DNA from: Paraburkholderia aromaticivorans
Lineage (GTDB): Bacteria > Pseudomonadota > Gammaproteobacteria > Burkholderiales > Burkholderiaceae
DNA: 64,000 nucleotides
NCBI RefSeq assembly: GCF_002278075.1
Contig: NZ_CP022991.1
Coordinates: 124,001-188,000, forward strand
Direction of reading: 5' to 3'
The position numbers were made by a program, and so were the translations under genes. This document shows, one piece after another, positions 27,168 to 36,487 of this stretch (its first letter is position 1; each line of letters opens with the position of its first letter). Below the pieces are notes generated by a model, which worked only from the letters and a program-made list of their open reading frames with translations, did not search any database and was not told the origin of the DNA.

Positions 27168-28238
27168 CTAACGTGGCGCATGGATTCGTTTCGGATCGAG
27201 CACGACATGCTTGATGTGAATCTTTTTCCATGTGTAGGTGATGTGAACCAGGCCGTCTGGAGATTGAATGATCGCCGGGTACGAAAACTCCTGATTCGGC
27301 TCGTTCTCGAGGTCCAGCACGCTACGATAGGTCTGATGATCGGTAGAGATAAGGACAGACAGCCTGTGTCGGTCCCAACGACCTTCGACGTAAGGTAGCG
27401 GATTCGTCACGATCAGATCGCGCCCGTCGGTCAAGGTCACTGCGTCCAGACCGGAATTCGAGTTAGGAATATCCAGCGGTGAGAGAGCGCTCCACGTCTT
27501 TCCCCAATCTCGCGACCTGGTGCTGAATACAAAGCCGTTTTTCGTGCGGACGAGCGCCTGCAACTTCCCGTGACCATGGTCAAGGATCGCAGGCTGGATC
27601 GCCTGAACTGGACGTGGCCCGGCCGGCGGGTACACGACGTCCCACGTATTGCCTCCATCCATGGAACGCTCGAAGTGGACTTTCCATCCGTCATACTCGG
27701 TGCTGCTTCCGGCTATCACGATTCCGTTTGATAGTTCCACGGGCTTGTCTTTCGCCGGCCCGGAGACACCTGGGCCAAGAGCAACCGGCTCTGACCAGGT
27801 CGCGCCGCCGTCGGGCGAAATCATCCGGAGCGGATGCCAATCCGCCGGCAACTTCCCACGGCTGTAGAACAACATCAAAGGGCCGTGTCGGGGAGAAAAG
27901 AGAATCGGATTAATCACCGTCAAAGCCTTACGGTCAGGCGACAGCCCATCTGCGACGCGGACAGGCGCACTCCATCGGCCGCCGGAGAAGCGCGCCACCC
28001 ACACACCAACGTCGTTCGCCGCTTCTTTGCTGCCAGCCAGCCATGCAGCGACTAGATGGCCGTTCGAGTAGGCGATCGTCGACGCATGACAAAAGGCGAT
28101 GTTCTGCGGCGGATTGATGATTTCCGTCGACAACATCGCATTGGAGTTGTTCCCGCTTTCCGCAGACGACTGGATCAACCACAAAGAAAGGATGACGAAA
28201 GATATATGTCGGCAATTTGATAAAATTCGCCGCTTCAT
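27168..28238 (-). CDS. Sialidase-like (BNR/Asp-box) secreted protein
   Basis: About 356 residues from an ATG that begins a signal-like segment (MKRRILSNCRHISFVILSLW); an ATG 13 codons earlier is also possible, and no clear ribosome-binding site decides. Three Asp-box motifs are visible: SPDGGATW, SMDGGNTW and SRDWGKTW. They mark a six-bladed propeller of the exo-sialidase type. Candidate catalytic features include an early Asp/Arg region and TEYDGWKVHFERS. The family hydrolyses terminal sialic acids or related glycosides, but many such bacterial proteins are assigned only as 'sialidase family'. No sialic-acid catabolic genes are nearby. The 5' end is AT-richer than the rest, possibly reflecting transfer. 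Confidence 0.72.
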   Translation of the reverse strand: MKRRILSNCRHISFVILSLWLIQSSAESGNNSNAMLSTEIINPPQNIAFCHASTIAYSNGHLVAAWLAGSKEAANDVGVWVARFSGGRWSAPVRVADGLSPDRKALTVINPILFSPRHGPLMLFYSRGKLPADWHPLRMISPDGGATWSEPVALGPGVSGPAKDKPVELSNGIVIAGSSTEYDGWKVHFERSMDGGNTWDVVYPPAGPRPVQAIQPAILDHGHGKLQALVRTKNGFVFSTRSRDWGKTWSALSPLDIPNSNSGLDAVTLTDGRDLIVTNPLPYVEGRWDRHRLSVLISTDHQTYRSVLDLENEPNQEFSYPAIIQSPDGLVHITYTWKKIHIKHVVLDPKRIHAPR

Positions 28239-28493
28239 ACAGAATGGGCCGTTAGCATCGTTAATCATCGTTTTCAAAGACGAAAGATGGTAACCGATCT
28301 GAATGCTATATCTTCCGGATAAATTTCATATCCGGCCTTCTTTGCCCGTCATTCGGATCTTGCAAGCTCCGAAGCGCGGGCGGCGACGGGGTGTTCATCA
28401 CCACATACGGGACTGGCTATCGTTTAGAGCCGGTCGTCAATGCCAGGCCGCCATCAAGCGGACGGGCAACGAGAGACGCGTAGCGGTAATCGT

Positions 28494-28715
28494 TCAACGT
28501 CCTGCCCCACCGCTCAGGTGCTCATCGAATGCTTTTGACGGCAGCGAGTCGATCAACTCGTGATCGACGTCCTTTAACTCGATTCCTTGTGCGTCACAGA
28601 GCGTACGGAGAGTGTCGCCGACGAAATCGATCACGTCGGCGAGGGTAACTTCTGGATCATCCATACAGTCGGTGATCGAGAGATCGCTTGCATTTGTTGG
28701 GGCATCTGATGACAC
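28494..28715 (-). CDS. Small acidic hypothetical protein
   Basis: 73 residues from a GTG start: an N-terminal Ser/Asp-rich segment, then VTLADVIDFVGDTLRTLCDA and DVDHELIDSLPSKAFDEHL. Predicted helical, strongly acidic, with no membrane segment. It lies about 80 bases downstream of another small acidic gene on the same strand, so the two may be co-transcribed. No family recognised. Confidence 0.4.
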   Translation of the reverse strand: MSSDAPTNASDLSITDCMDDPEVTLADVIDFVGDTLRTLCDAQGIELKDVDHELIDSLPSKAFDEHLSGGAGR

Positions 28716-28794
28716 GGCGACCTGTTCTTTTCAGAGGCGCTGATGGTGCGCGCCGCTTTGAAAAGGCCACAGGCCCAAGGGGCGGCCGATGATT

Positions 28795-29028
28795 TCAGCC
28801 AACCGTGCCAGCGCCGAATCCATCGACCTCGTCGTCGTCCAGCGCCGCCAGCACGTCAAGCAGGAACGCTTGAACAACCCTCTCGTATTCCGGCGTATCC
28901 TGGACACAGTCGTCAGGGTTCTTCAAACCGCGTGCCTTACGAATGGCTCCCACGGATATTTCAACGGCTTGCGAGACATCCCAGTTCGGGTCGTCTCGAT
29001 CGAGTTTGGGTGGGGTGTTTGTATCCAT
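28795..29028 (-). CDS. Small acidic hypothetical protein
   Basis: 77 residues starting MDTNTPPKLDRDDPNW. Helical stretches AVEISVGAIRKARGLK and EYERVVQAFLLDVLAAL are followed by an Asp/Glu-rich tail. It is upstream of, and in the same orientation as, the 73-residue acidic gene. No ribosome-binding site is evident and no family is recognised; support rests on amino-acid composition and the paired arrangement. Confidence 0.4.
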   Translation of the reverse strand: MDTNTPPKLDRDDPNWDVSQAVEISVGAIRKARGLKNPDDCVQDTPEYERVVQAFLLDVLAALDDDEVDGFGAGTVG

Positions 29029-29202
29029 GCCGGTTTTGTCGGCTCACCGGACGAAAACTTTAGAGGTATGAAATGAACGCGCGCCGTATTCTTTCGGCCA
29101 CTCGATAGCGCGCACTGCTCGACGACAGCAACGCAATCGCGGTGCATGGCAAAACCGCTCGCGCAGCCGGCCCATTGGTTTCGTCGACCGCTCCGGCAAC
29201 AC

Positions 29203-30312
29203 TCAGCACTGCCGTATACGCAGGCCCGAACGCTGGTCGAAGAAATAGACACGCTCGCGGTTCGCCCGCAGGCCGACCTCCATGCCAATCTCTCCAGCAA
29301 ACATGTTCGACACCTTGACGACTATTTGCTGCTCTCCGACGTTCAGCGTGACGAGCGAATGATCGCCGATCAATTCGACCGAATAAATGTGTCCCCGGAA
29401 CTCACCATCAGCCGCGGTGACGAGCATGCAGTCTTCGGGACGCACGCCAAGCACGGCCTCCCCGTGATGATTGACGTCCGCAACCAGCGTCAGGCCTTCC
29501 GCCTCGAAGCGGTTGTTCGCCAGCGTACCGCGCAGAAAATTCATTGGTGGCGAGCCAATGAAGCCCGCGACGAACAGATTGGCGGGGTCCGAATAAATGC
29601 GCGCCGGGACGTCGAGTTGTTGCAGCACGCCTTTGTCGATCAGCGCAACACGATGCGCAAGGGTCATTGCTTCGATCTGGTCATGTGTGACGTAGATCGT
29701 AGTGACACCCAGTTCGTGCTGCATGTGCTTGAGTTCGGCGCGCATATGGCCGCGCAGCTTCGCATCGAGGTTCGACAGCGGTTCGTCCATCAGAAACGCC
29801 GCGGGACGGCGAACAATGGCGCGAGCGAGCGCGACGCGCTGCCGCTGGCCGCCCGACAGCTGGCGCGGATACCGGTCGAGCTGTGGTTCAAGATGAACGC
29901 TCGCCGCCACGTCGCGCACCGCCGCATCGATCTCTGCCTTCGCGCGCTTTCTCACGATCAGCGGGTAGGCAATGTTCTCGAACACCGTCTTGTGCGGATA
30001 CAGCGCGTAGGACTGAAATACCATCGCAACATCACGATCGCGCGGCAGTTGCTGGGTCACGTCGTTCTCGCCGACGTAGATGCTCCCCTCGCTCGCCGAT
30101 TCGAGTCCCGCGATGATGCGCAACGCGGTCGTCTTGCCGCAACCCGATTCGCCGAGAAGGACAAGAAACTCGCCCGCATGTACGTCCAGTGACAGGTCGT
30201 GCAGTACACGCGTGTCTCCGAAGGTCTTGCTGACGTTGCGCAGCGAGACACTTTTCGAATGCGGCACCGTCGAGCTCGCGAAATGCGACGGGCGTGGCGC
30301 CTGCCTCTCCAT
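29203..30312 (-). CDS. ABC transporter ATP-binding protein, MalK/UgpC type
   Basis: 369 residues. Walker A is GESGCGKTT, the Q-loop is FQSYALYPH, the signature is LSGGQRQRVALARAI, Walker B is AAFLMDEPLSNLDAKLR and the H-loop is YVTHDQIEA. A C-terminal ~100-residue TOBE/regulatory domain is present, with GVRPEDC and VELIGDHSLV. This is the CUT1-type ATPase of sugar importers. The ATG at 30312 is spaced about nine bases from AAGG; an ATG three codons earlier (30321) overlaps the permease stop but abuts the ribosome-binding site. It is the last gene of the binding protein-permease-permease-ATPase operon beside L-fuconate dehydratase. Confidence 0.9.
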   Translation of the reverse strand: MERQAPRPSHFASSTVPHSKSVSLRNVSKTFGDTRVLHDLSLDVHAGEFLVLLGESGCGKTTALRIIAGLESASEGSIYVGENDVTQQLPRDRDVAMVFQSYALYPHKTVFENIAYPLIVRKRAKAEIDAAVRDVAASVHLEPQLDRYPRQLSGGQRQRVALARAIVRRPAAFLMDEPLSNLDAKLRGHMRAELKHMQHELGVTTIYVTHDQIEAMTLAHRVALIDKGVLQQLDVPARIYSDPANLFVAGFIGSPPMNFLRGTLANNRFEAEGLTLVADVNHHGEAVLGVRPEDCMLVTAADGEFRGHIYSVELIGDHSLVTLNVGEQQIVVKVSNMFAGEIGMEVGLRANRERVYFFDQRSGLRIRQC

Positions 30313-30317
30313 GTGGT

Positions 30318-31349
30318 TCATCCTTTGACCGCTCCCACGAGAATGCCTTTGACGATGAAGCGCTGTAGCGTGAGCGTGAGCAGCATCACCGGCAGGATCA
30401 TGATCAGAATCAGCACCGACATGTTCCACCATTGCGGCCCCCTAGTGGCGTTCTGCGCGGCGACGAGAAGCGGCAGGGTTTGCGCGTTGGCCGTCGACAG
30501 AAAGAGCGCGAACAAATACTCGTTCCACGAGAGGATCAGCACCAGCAAGCCTGTCGCCACGATACCCGGCGCGACGAGCGGGACCACGATGCCAAACAGG
30601 ATGGCAAAGCGTGTCGCGCCGTCGATCTGCGCGCTCTCCTCGATTTCTTTCGGCACGCTGGCGAAAAAATCAAACATCAGCCAGACGACAATCGGCACAT
30701 TCGCTGTCGCATAGGTGATGATCAGCGCGCTCCGGGTGTCGAGCAACCCGATGCTCTTGAAGGTCAGGTAGATCGGGATCACCGTGACGACTGGCGGCAA
30801 GATGCGTTGGGAAATAATCCAGAAGAGAATGTCGTCGTTGGCGAAGTGACGCCTTGCGCGTCGAATGATCGGGCGCAGCAGCAGGAAAAAGAACGCGCCA
30901 CACACGGCCACGGCGATCCGCAGGTCCACACCGCCCCAGCCGACGGCGGCCACCACCACGGCCAGCATCAGGACGCCGAGACCCACCGCTGCGACGGGCG
31001 GCCTGTACTCGATGCGCGCGAGGGCATAAGCCGCTATCGAGCCCAGGAACACGGCGGCAGCCGTGGAGAACGTGGCAATGATCAGCGAATTCACGTAGGG
31101 ACGAAACGTGTCCGGCCCGAGGTCGACGAAGATGTAATGCCAGGCGTCGAGACTCGGCTTGAAGTCGATGAACGGCACGTAGGCCGGCCCGTTCGACACG
31201 TCGATCGGCAGCTTGAACGACGTGATCGCCATCCAGTACAAAGGAAACAATACGACCAGCGTCCATAAGCCAAGCAGGCCGTAGGCAATCACCCGGGTGC
31301 CGATGGGGATCTCATCGAGCCGTGCGGGAACGAAGAGGCGCCGGATCAT
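30318..31349 (-). CDS. ABC transporter permease, MalG type (CUT1)
   Basis: About 343 residues with an N-terminal membrane segment (VIAYGLLGLWTLVVLFPLYW) and the EAA loop EIEESAQIDGATRFAILFGI that docks to the ATPase. The ATG at 31349 overlaps the preceding permease stop (ATGA). Two extra hydrophobic helices occur in the middle (about residues 120-165, with GLGVLMLAVVVAAVGWGGVD), making it longer than the usual ~280-residue MalG homologue. It pairs with the upstream permease to form the membrane channel. Confidence 0.88.
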   Translation of the reverse strand: MIRRLFVPARLDEIPIGTRVIAYGLLGLWTLVVLFPLYWMAITSFKLPIDVSNGPAYVPFIDFKPSLDAWHYIFVDLGPDTFRPYVNSLIIATFSTAAAVFLGSIAAYALARIEYRPPVAAVGLGVLMLAVVVAAVGWGGVDLRIAVAVCGAFFFLLLRPIIRRARRHFANDDILFWIISQRILPPVVTVIPIYLTFKSIGLLDTRSALIITYATANVPIVVWLMFDFFASVPKEIEESAQIDGATRFAILFGIVVPLVAPGIVATGLLVLILSWNEYLFALFLSTANAQTLPLLVAAQNATRGPQWWNMSVLILIMILPVMLLTLTLQRFIVKGILVGAVKG

Positions 31350-32518
31350 GATTGCCCCCCTCGCGCGCGCCGCACGACGAGTTGAAAAAACGACACACAC
31401 GCGATCGTCGACACGAAGAACAACATGTAGGCGACGGCCGAGGCGCCGCCGAGATTCAGCGTGCGCCACTCGATGAATGCGTGCAGTGTCATTGATTCTG
31501 TCGCAATGCCGGGGCCGCCATTGGTCAGCACGTTCGGCAGGTCGACCACCTTGAACGCTTCGATCAGGCGAATCAGCACCGCGCTCGCGGCGACGGGCGC
31601 GATCGACGGCCAGGTCACGTCGCGAAAGATCCGCCAGTTCGACGCGCCATCGAGTTGCGCGGCCTCGATCTGGTCACGCGAGGTGCCTTCCAGCGCGGCT
31701 AGCAAAACGAGGAACATGAAAGGCACCCACTGCCAGGTATCCCCAATGATGACCACGATGCGCGCAAGCCACGGATCCGCGGCCCAGGCGATCTGCCCCA
31801 GCCCAAGCCACGCCCAAACCGGCGCAAGCGGGCCGACTGCGGTATCCGCCATCATGCGGAACATGTAGGCGATGCCAACCGGTGTCACCATCAGCGGCAG
31901 AAAGAACAGAATCCGGAAAAATCGCCCGCCCTTGAGCGGCAACGTGCACAGGTAGGCGAGCCCGAGACCCAGCAGGAACTGCAGCGCCACGCCGAACACC
32001 ACGTAAAAGAGCGTCACCATCAGGCTGCCCAGCTCGCCGCCGTGCCCGACCGTATTGGCGGTAAGCCACACGAGCGCCAGCAAGGACGCAGCTGTGATCA
32101 GGCGGCCGATCCCGCCGACCAGAGAGCGATGCCCGCCGCGCAGGTAACTGAAAAGCCACCACCCCGTAGCGAGCGCGGCAGCGACCATCACCGAGAAGCT
32201 AATCATGCCGGGCGGCCGGAACACGCCTACAAAGTGAAATTGCTGGCTGCCGCTGAAAAGCCTCACGTAGTTGCGCATGCCTACGAACTTCAGTTCGTAG
32301 CCTCCCTCGCCGAGCGAGAACCGGACCAGCGACAGATAGGCGGACGTGACTAGCGGAAAGATCGAAAAGCCGAGAATGAGCAGCACGGCTGGCAGCACGA
32401 ACACATAGGGAGCCTGACGATCCAGCCAGTTGGCAACGGATGACCTGCGCGACGCGCGTCGCTGTGAAGCAGGTGACGAAACATGTGACGAAGATTGCAT
32501 GAACCAGTCTCGTGTCAT
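31346..32518 (-). CDS. ABC transporter permease, MalF type (CUT1)
   Basis: 390 residues with a Ser/Arg-rich cytoplasmic N-terminus, a first membrane segment PYVFVLPAVLLILGFSIF, about six to eight helices, and the EAA-type loop DQIEAAQLDGASNWRIFRDVTWP near residue 285. An insert of two helices (about residues 105-155) makes it longer than typical. An internal ATG (32500, MQSSSHVSS) could be the true start. It follows the binding-protein gene by about 90 bases and overlaps the MalG-type permease by four bases. Confidence 0.88.
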   Translation of the reverse strand: MTRDWFMQSSSHVSSPASQRRASRRSSVANWLDRQAPYVFVLPAVLLILGFSIFPLVTSAYLSLVRFSLGEGGYELKFVGMRNYVRLFSGSQQFHFVGVFRPPGMISFSVMVAAALATGWWLFSYLRGGHRSLVGGIGRLITAASLLALVWLTANTVGHGGELGSLMVTLFYVVFGVALQFLLGLGLAYLCTLPLKGGRFFRILFFLPLMVTPVGIAYMFRMMADTAVGPLAPVWAWLGLGQIAWAADPWLARIVVIIGDTWQWVPFMFLVLLAALEGTSRDQIEAAQLDGASNWRIFRDVTWPSIAPVAASAVLIRLIEAFKVVDLPNVLTNGGPGIATESMTLHAFIEWRTLNLGGASAVAYMLFFVSTIACVSFFQLVVRRARGGQS

Positions 32519-32607
32519 CGATACGGCAGACGAACGACGTTCGGACGCCGTTCGTCATCGCCTCTCCGGAAGCGGCGCCGGTTGCCGCGGGCCGGCGCGG
32601 CCTGCAG

Positions 32608-34089
32608 CTATTTCGCGCCGATCGACGCCTTATAGGCTTTCAACTGGCTGTCCTTTCCAAGGTCGTCGGTAATTTCATCCCAGCCTGTCTGGATCGCTTT
32701 CATGGTGGCGTCGGCATCAAGTTCCCCGGCGAGAAACCGCGCCACCGCGGTATCCAGTACGACCTGCTCGTAGCGCTGATTCTGCGGGATACGCAGATCG
32801 ATGATCATATTCGGGCTTTGCAGACTGGCCTTGATGGCGCCGAGGTAGGAGGCCGCGGCCGCGTCGCTCATGCCGGACTTCTTCCAGATCGACATGTCCG
32901 TGAACTGCGATCGGCGATACGGGTTGAAACCAGTCGCACCGATCGTCACGTCAACATTCGATTGAGCAGGCTGGCTCATGTACGAGAGAAACGCGTACGC
33001 TGCATCCTTCACCTTGGGATTGGCCTTGGCATTGATCCCGCCGGACCACCCGCCGAATGCTGCAAAAGGCGCATGGTTGACGCCGTCCACCGCATACGGG
33101 CACGTAGTCTTGTCGCACGCAACCAGCTTGCCGGTGTCACGGTTCAACACCTTCGTCGAGCCGGGCAGGATGACCGCGCCGACCTTGTCGATCACCTTCG
33201 ACTGCTTCGGGTCGATCGCCAGCACGCCGACGTCGCCCCAATCGAGCGTCAGCGCGCAGTGCCCTGAAATGAACGCGCTGCGCGTATCGCCGACGTCGAG
33301 ATTGATTTCGTTCGGCGGCCCGTATTGGGTCGATTCCTTGTAGACGTTCAGCGCGGCCTTGAACGCATCGTTGTTGACGAGCGGCTTGAAGTTGGTCGGA
33401 TCGAAGAAGGCGCCTTGCGCCGTCCCTTTCGACTGGATGTAGCCACCCGCAATCGAGATGATCGCCCAGTACGCCTGTGCGTTGCGCTTCTTCGAAATAC
33501 AGGAACCCGCAACCGGTTTGCCGTCGCCGCCGAATACCTTGCCGTTCGCCGCCTTCGCGATGCCCAGGTAATCGTCCCAGGTTTTCGGCGGCTGCTTGCC
33601 GAGCTGTTTCAGGATGTCGGTCCGGTAATAGACCATCTGGAAGTCGCCGTCGAGCGCGATCAGATAGGTCTTGCCGTTGAACCGTTCCGAAAAATCGCGG
33701 AAGAACGGCATGACGTCGTCTTCCTTCAGCGCCGGATCATGGGCGACGCGCGCCGACAGGTCCTCGAGGAAGCCGCCCTTCGTATAGTCGACCATCCATT
33801 GCGGGGCGAACACCGCGGCGTCGACCGAGTTCGTACCGGAAGCCCAATCTGTCAGCAGCTTCTGGTACAAGTCGGAGAACGGCACGGTCAGAATGTTGAC
33901 TTTGGCGCCCGTGAGCTTTTCGAAGTCAGGCGCACGGCGCTGCAGCGGCTCCGCGATTTGCGGACCCACGAACGTCATCACATTGACGGTGACGCCATGG
34001 AAATCCTCCGCAGCGAGCGCATGCCCCGCTGCCATGAACCACGCGGCTGCGAGGGCGGCAGCCACGCTTGCACGTTTGACGAGTTTCAT
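32608..34089 (-). CDS. ABC transporter sugar-binding protein
   Basis: 493 residues. A signal peptide (MKLVKRASVAAALAAAWFMA, cleaved near ALA-AED) is followed by an extracellular solute-binding protein fold of family 1 type (VNVMTFVGPQIAEPLQRRAPDFEKLTG, then a DGDFQMVYYRTDILKQLG hinge). The ATG at 34089 is chosen because AGGAGGAGA lies seven bases upstream; the ATG five codons earlier overlaps it. Four cysteines in the mature part (CISKK, HCALT, CDKTTC) may form disulphides. It is the first gene of the importer operon, next to a GntR regulator and L-fuconate dehydratase, suggesting that L-fucose, L-fuconate or a related sugar is carried. Confidence 0.88.
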   Translation of the reverse strand: MKLVKRASVAAALAAAWFMAAGHALAAEDFHGVTVNVMTFVGPQIAEPLQRRAPDFEKLTGAKVNILTVPFSDLYQKLLTDWASGTNSVDAAVFAPQWMVDYTKGGFLEDLSARVAHDPALKEDDVMPFFRDFSERFNGKTYLIALDGDFQMVYYRTDILKQLGKQPPKTWDDYLGIAKAANGKVFGGDGKPVAGSCISKKRNAQAYWAIISIAGGYIQSKGTAQGAFFDPTNFKPLVNNDAFKAALNVYKESTQYGPPNEINLDVGDTRSAFISGHCALTLDWGDVGVLAIDPKQSKVIDKVGAVILPGSTKVLNRDTGKLVACDKTTCPYAVDGVNHAPFAAFGGWSGGINAKANPKVKDAAYAFLSYMSQPAQSNVDVTIGATGFNPYRRSQFTDMSIWKKSGMSDAAAASYLGAIKASLQSPNMIIDLRIPQNQRYEQVVLDTAVARFLAGELDADATMKAIQTGWDEITDDLGKDSQLKAYKASIGAK

Positions 34090-34208
34090 TTTTGTCTCCT
34101 CCATACCGAGTTGACTACGCTGCGCCCGGCGGCTGGCGAGCAGCCCAGCCGATGCGCCCGGACTGCGGCGGTCCGGAGGCTCCTATGAAGACTCGTGCGA
34201 AGGCCGGT

Positions 34209-34919
34209 CTACTCCTCGAACAGATCGGGCCGTTCGCTGGCAAAGCGCCGCAACTCTGCAATGACTTCATCCAGATGACGGTGCATCGCGTGGGCCGCAG
34301 CTTCGGCGTCCCGCTCCGCGATCGCCTCGAAGATGCGCACGTGCTCCTCGAGTGTGTGAATATGACGTTCCGGAGTCCCCAGCAACTGGCGCGCACGATC
34401 AAGCGCGCCGCGCGACGTGGCGACGATTTCCTTTACGCGAGGCAAGTCGATAGCGTCGAGCAGGATCTCGTGAAAGGCGAGATCGAGCGGGTGAAATTCA
34501 TGGGGCAATCCTTTGGCCACGGCCTCGCGTTGCTTGTCGAGGTTGGCGGCGAGCGCCTCCAGAGTCGCGTCGGAACGCGTCGACGACAAGCCGCGCACGG
34601 TCTCGACTTCGAGCGCGCTGCGGATGAACAGATGCTGGCGGATGTCGTGAATCACGATCGGCTTCACACGCGTGCCGCGTTGCGGCAACACCTCGACGAG
34701 CCCAGCGGTTGCAAGCTTCGCAAGCGCCGCCGACACGGGAAAACGCGATACACCCATCCGTTCGCAGACCGCCTGCTTGTCGATCATCATTCCCGGCTCC
34801 AGCGCCAGCGTGACGATAGCCTCGCGCAACGCCTCTGCCACGGCGTCGGTCAAACGACTCCGTTCCCCGCCCTGCAGTTTCTGCAATGCGGCATAAGGGT
34901 CGATGGCCGCTGACTTCAT
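34209..34919 (-). CDS. GntR-family regulator (FadR/FCD subfamily)
   Basis: 236 residues. The N-terminal winged helix has LREAIVTLALEPGMMIDKQAV and RMGVSRFPVSAALAKLATAGLVEVLPQRGTRV. The C-terminal FCD effector domain has EVETVRGLSS, DLAFHEILLDAI and HIHTLEEHVRIFEAI, where Asp and His residues usually bind a metal and a carboxylate effector. It is oriented with the importer operon and divergent from L-fuconate dehydratase, with a 190-base gap holding palindromes that could be its operator. Likely a repressor released by a sugar acid. Confidence 0.88.
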   Translation of the reverse strand: MKSAAIDPYAALQKLQGGERSRLTDAVAEALREAIVTLALEPGMMIDKQAVCERMGVSRFPVSAALAKLATAGLVEVLPQRGTRVKPIVIHDIRQHLFIRSALEVETVRGLSSTRSDATLEALAANLDKQREAVAKGLPHEFHPLDLAFHEILLDAIDLPRVKEIVATSRGALDRARQLLGTPERHIHTLEEHVRIFEAIAERDAEAAAHAMHRHLDEVIAELRRFASERPDLFEE

Positions 34920-34958
34920 GGATCCAGAGGCTCACGAAGAGCTTGATTTACGACTAAC

Positions 34959-34972
34959 ATGCTAGCATGCTA
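34959..34972. promoter_or_regulatory. Overlapping palindromes, candidate GntR operator
   Basis: ATGCTAGCAT (34959-34968) and TAGCATGCTA (34963-34972) are perfect 10-base palindromes overlapping by six bases, in the intergenic region between the GntR gene and the L-fuconate dehydratase gene. FCD-type GntR proteins bind short inverted repeats in such positions. Assignment is positional. Confidence 0.55.
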
Positions 34973-35107
34973 GGTGGTGAAATCAGCGCTGTCAACGCGT
35001 GCTAACGCTTGGAGTGGGCCTTGTACGCGCTTGCCGGCGGCGCTTGGTGCGAGCCAGGCGCGCGTACCATCCTGACTGCCGCGCCGGTCACCCTAGGGGG
35101 CGTCCAG

Positions 35108-36406
35108 ATGACCACGATCACGAACCTGTCCGTTCGGGACATTCGCTTCCCGACCTCCCGCTCGCTCGACGGCTCCGATGCGATGAACGCGGCGCCGGAT
35201 TATTCGGCTACCTACGTCGTGCTCGAAACAGACTCGCCGGAACAGATCGCGGGACACGGACTCACCTTCACTATCGGCCGGGGTAACGAAATCTGCGTGA
35301 CGGCGGTGAACTCGCTGGCGCCGCTCATCGTCGGCCAGGCTCTCGAAGACATCGTTGCCGATATGGGTGCGTTCTGGCGCGCCATCACGTCAGACAGCCA
35401 GTTGCGCTGGATCGGTCCGGAGAAAGGCGCGATTCACCTCGCGACCGCCGCTATCGTGAATGCCGTGTGGGACCTGTGGGCAAAGACGGAACGCAAACCG
35501 GTCTGGAAACTCCTGGTGGACATGAGCCCGGAGGCGCTGGTGCGCTGTCTCGACTTCCGCTACGTCACCGACGCACTGACACCCCACGAAGCGCTTGCGA
35601 TCCTGCGGCGCCACGCGGCCACCAAAGCCGAGCGCGAAACGGAGATGCTGGCGAACGGCTATCCGGCTTACACGACATCGGCGGGCTGGCTCGGTTACGA
35701 CGATGAAAAGATCCGCCGCCTCGCTCGCGAAGGCGTGGCCCAGGGATGGACGCACTTCAAGCAGAAAGTCGGCGGCAATCTCGACGAGGACGTGCGGCGC
35801 GCGCGCATTCTGCGCGACGAAATCGGCGCTGATCGCAAGCTGATGATGGACGCCAACCAGGTGTGGGAAGTCGACGAAGCCGTCGCCAACATGCGGCGCC
35901 TCGCGGAGTTCGATCCGTGGTGGATCGAAGAGCCGACGAGCCCCGACGATATCCAGGGACACGCGGCCATTCGCCGGCGCGTCGCCCCGATCGGTGTGGC
36001 GACCGGCGAACATTGCCATAACCGCGTGATGTTCAAGCAGCTATTGCAGGCGCAGGCGATCGATTTTTGCCAGGTCGACAGTTGCCGGCTCGGCGGTCTG
36101 AACGAGGTGCTCGTCGTGTTGCTGATGGCGGCGAAGTTCGGTGTGCCGGTCTGTCCGCACGCGGGTGGTGTCGGGCTGTGCGAGTACGTGCAGCACATCG
36201 CGCTGTTCGATTACATCTGCGTGTCGGCATCGCTTGAAAATCGCGTACTCGAATACGTCGACCACCTGCACCAGCACTTTGTCGACCCCGTCGTGATTCG
36301 CAACGGACGCTACAAGCCGCCGCAACTGCCAGGCTATAGCATCGAGATGCGCGCCGACTCGCTCGACCAGTTTGACTTTCCGCACGGGGCGGCGTGGCGG
36401 GCCTGA
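35108..36406 (+). CDS. fucD: L-fuconate dehydratase (enolase superfamily)
   Basis: 432 residues, the normal length for L-fuconate dehydratase of the mandelate racemase/enolase superfamily. Active-site signatures are K218-x-K220 (HFKQKVGG), D248 (MMDANQ), E274 (IEEPTSPDD), E301 in GEHCHNR, and H351 in CPHAGGVGLCE; the three acidic residues bind Mg2+ and Lys220/His351 are the likely bases. The reaction is L-fuconate to 2-keto-3-deoxy-L-fuconate plus water. The ATG at 35108 (MTTITNLSV) is the family start. The frame is open upstream to 35009. It is followed by the split FMN hydroxyacid dehydrogenase gene and is divergent from the GntR regulator. Confidence 0.88.
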   Translation: MTTITNLSVRDIRFPTSRSLDGSDAMNAAPDYSATYVVLETDSPEQIAGHGLTFTIGRGNEICVTAVNSLAPLIVGQALEDIVADMGAFWRAITSDSQLRWIGPEKGAIHLATAAIVNAVWDLWAKTERKPVWKLLVDMSPEALVRCLDFRYVTDALTPHEALAILRRHAATKAERETEMLANGYPAYTTSAGWLGYDDEKIRRLAREGVAQGWTHFKQKVGGNLDEDVRRARILRDEIGADRKLMMDANQVWEVDEAVANMRRLAEFDPWWIEEPTSPDDIQGHAAIRRRVAPIGVATGEHCHNRVMFKQLLQAQAIDFCQVDSCRLGGLNEVLVVLLMAAKFGVPVCPHAGGVGLCEYVQHIALFDYICVSASLENRVLEYVDHLHQHFVDPVVIRNGRYKPPQLPGYSIEMRADSLDQFDFPHGAAWRA

Positions 36407-36487
36407 ATTTTTCCCAGGCATTCCCAGAATACCGAACGACCGCCCGAGAACGTACACTCGTCGTTCTTCCCCGTGCTGAGAAAAACT

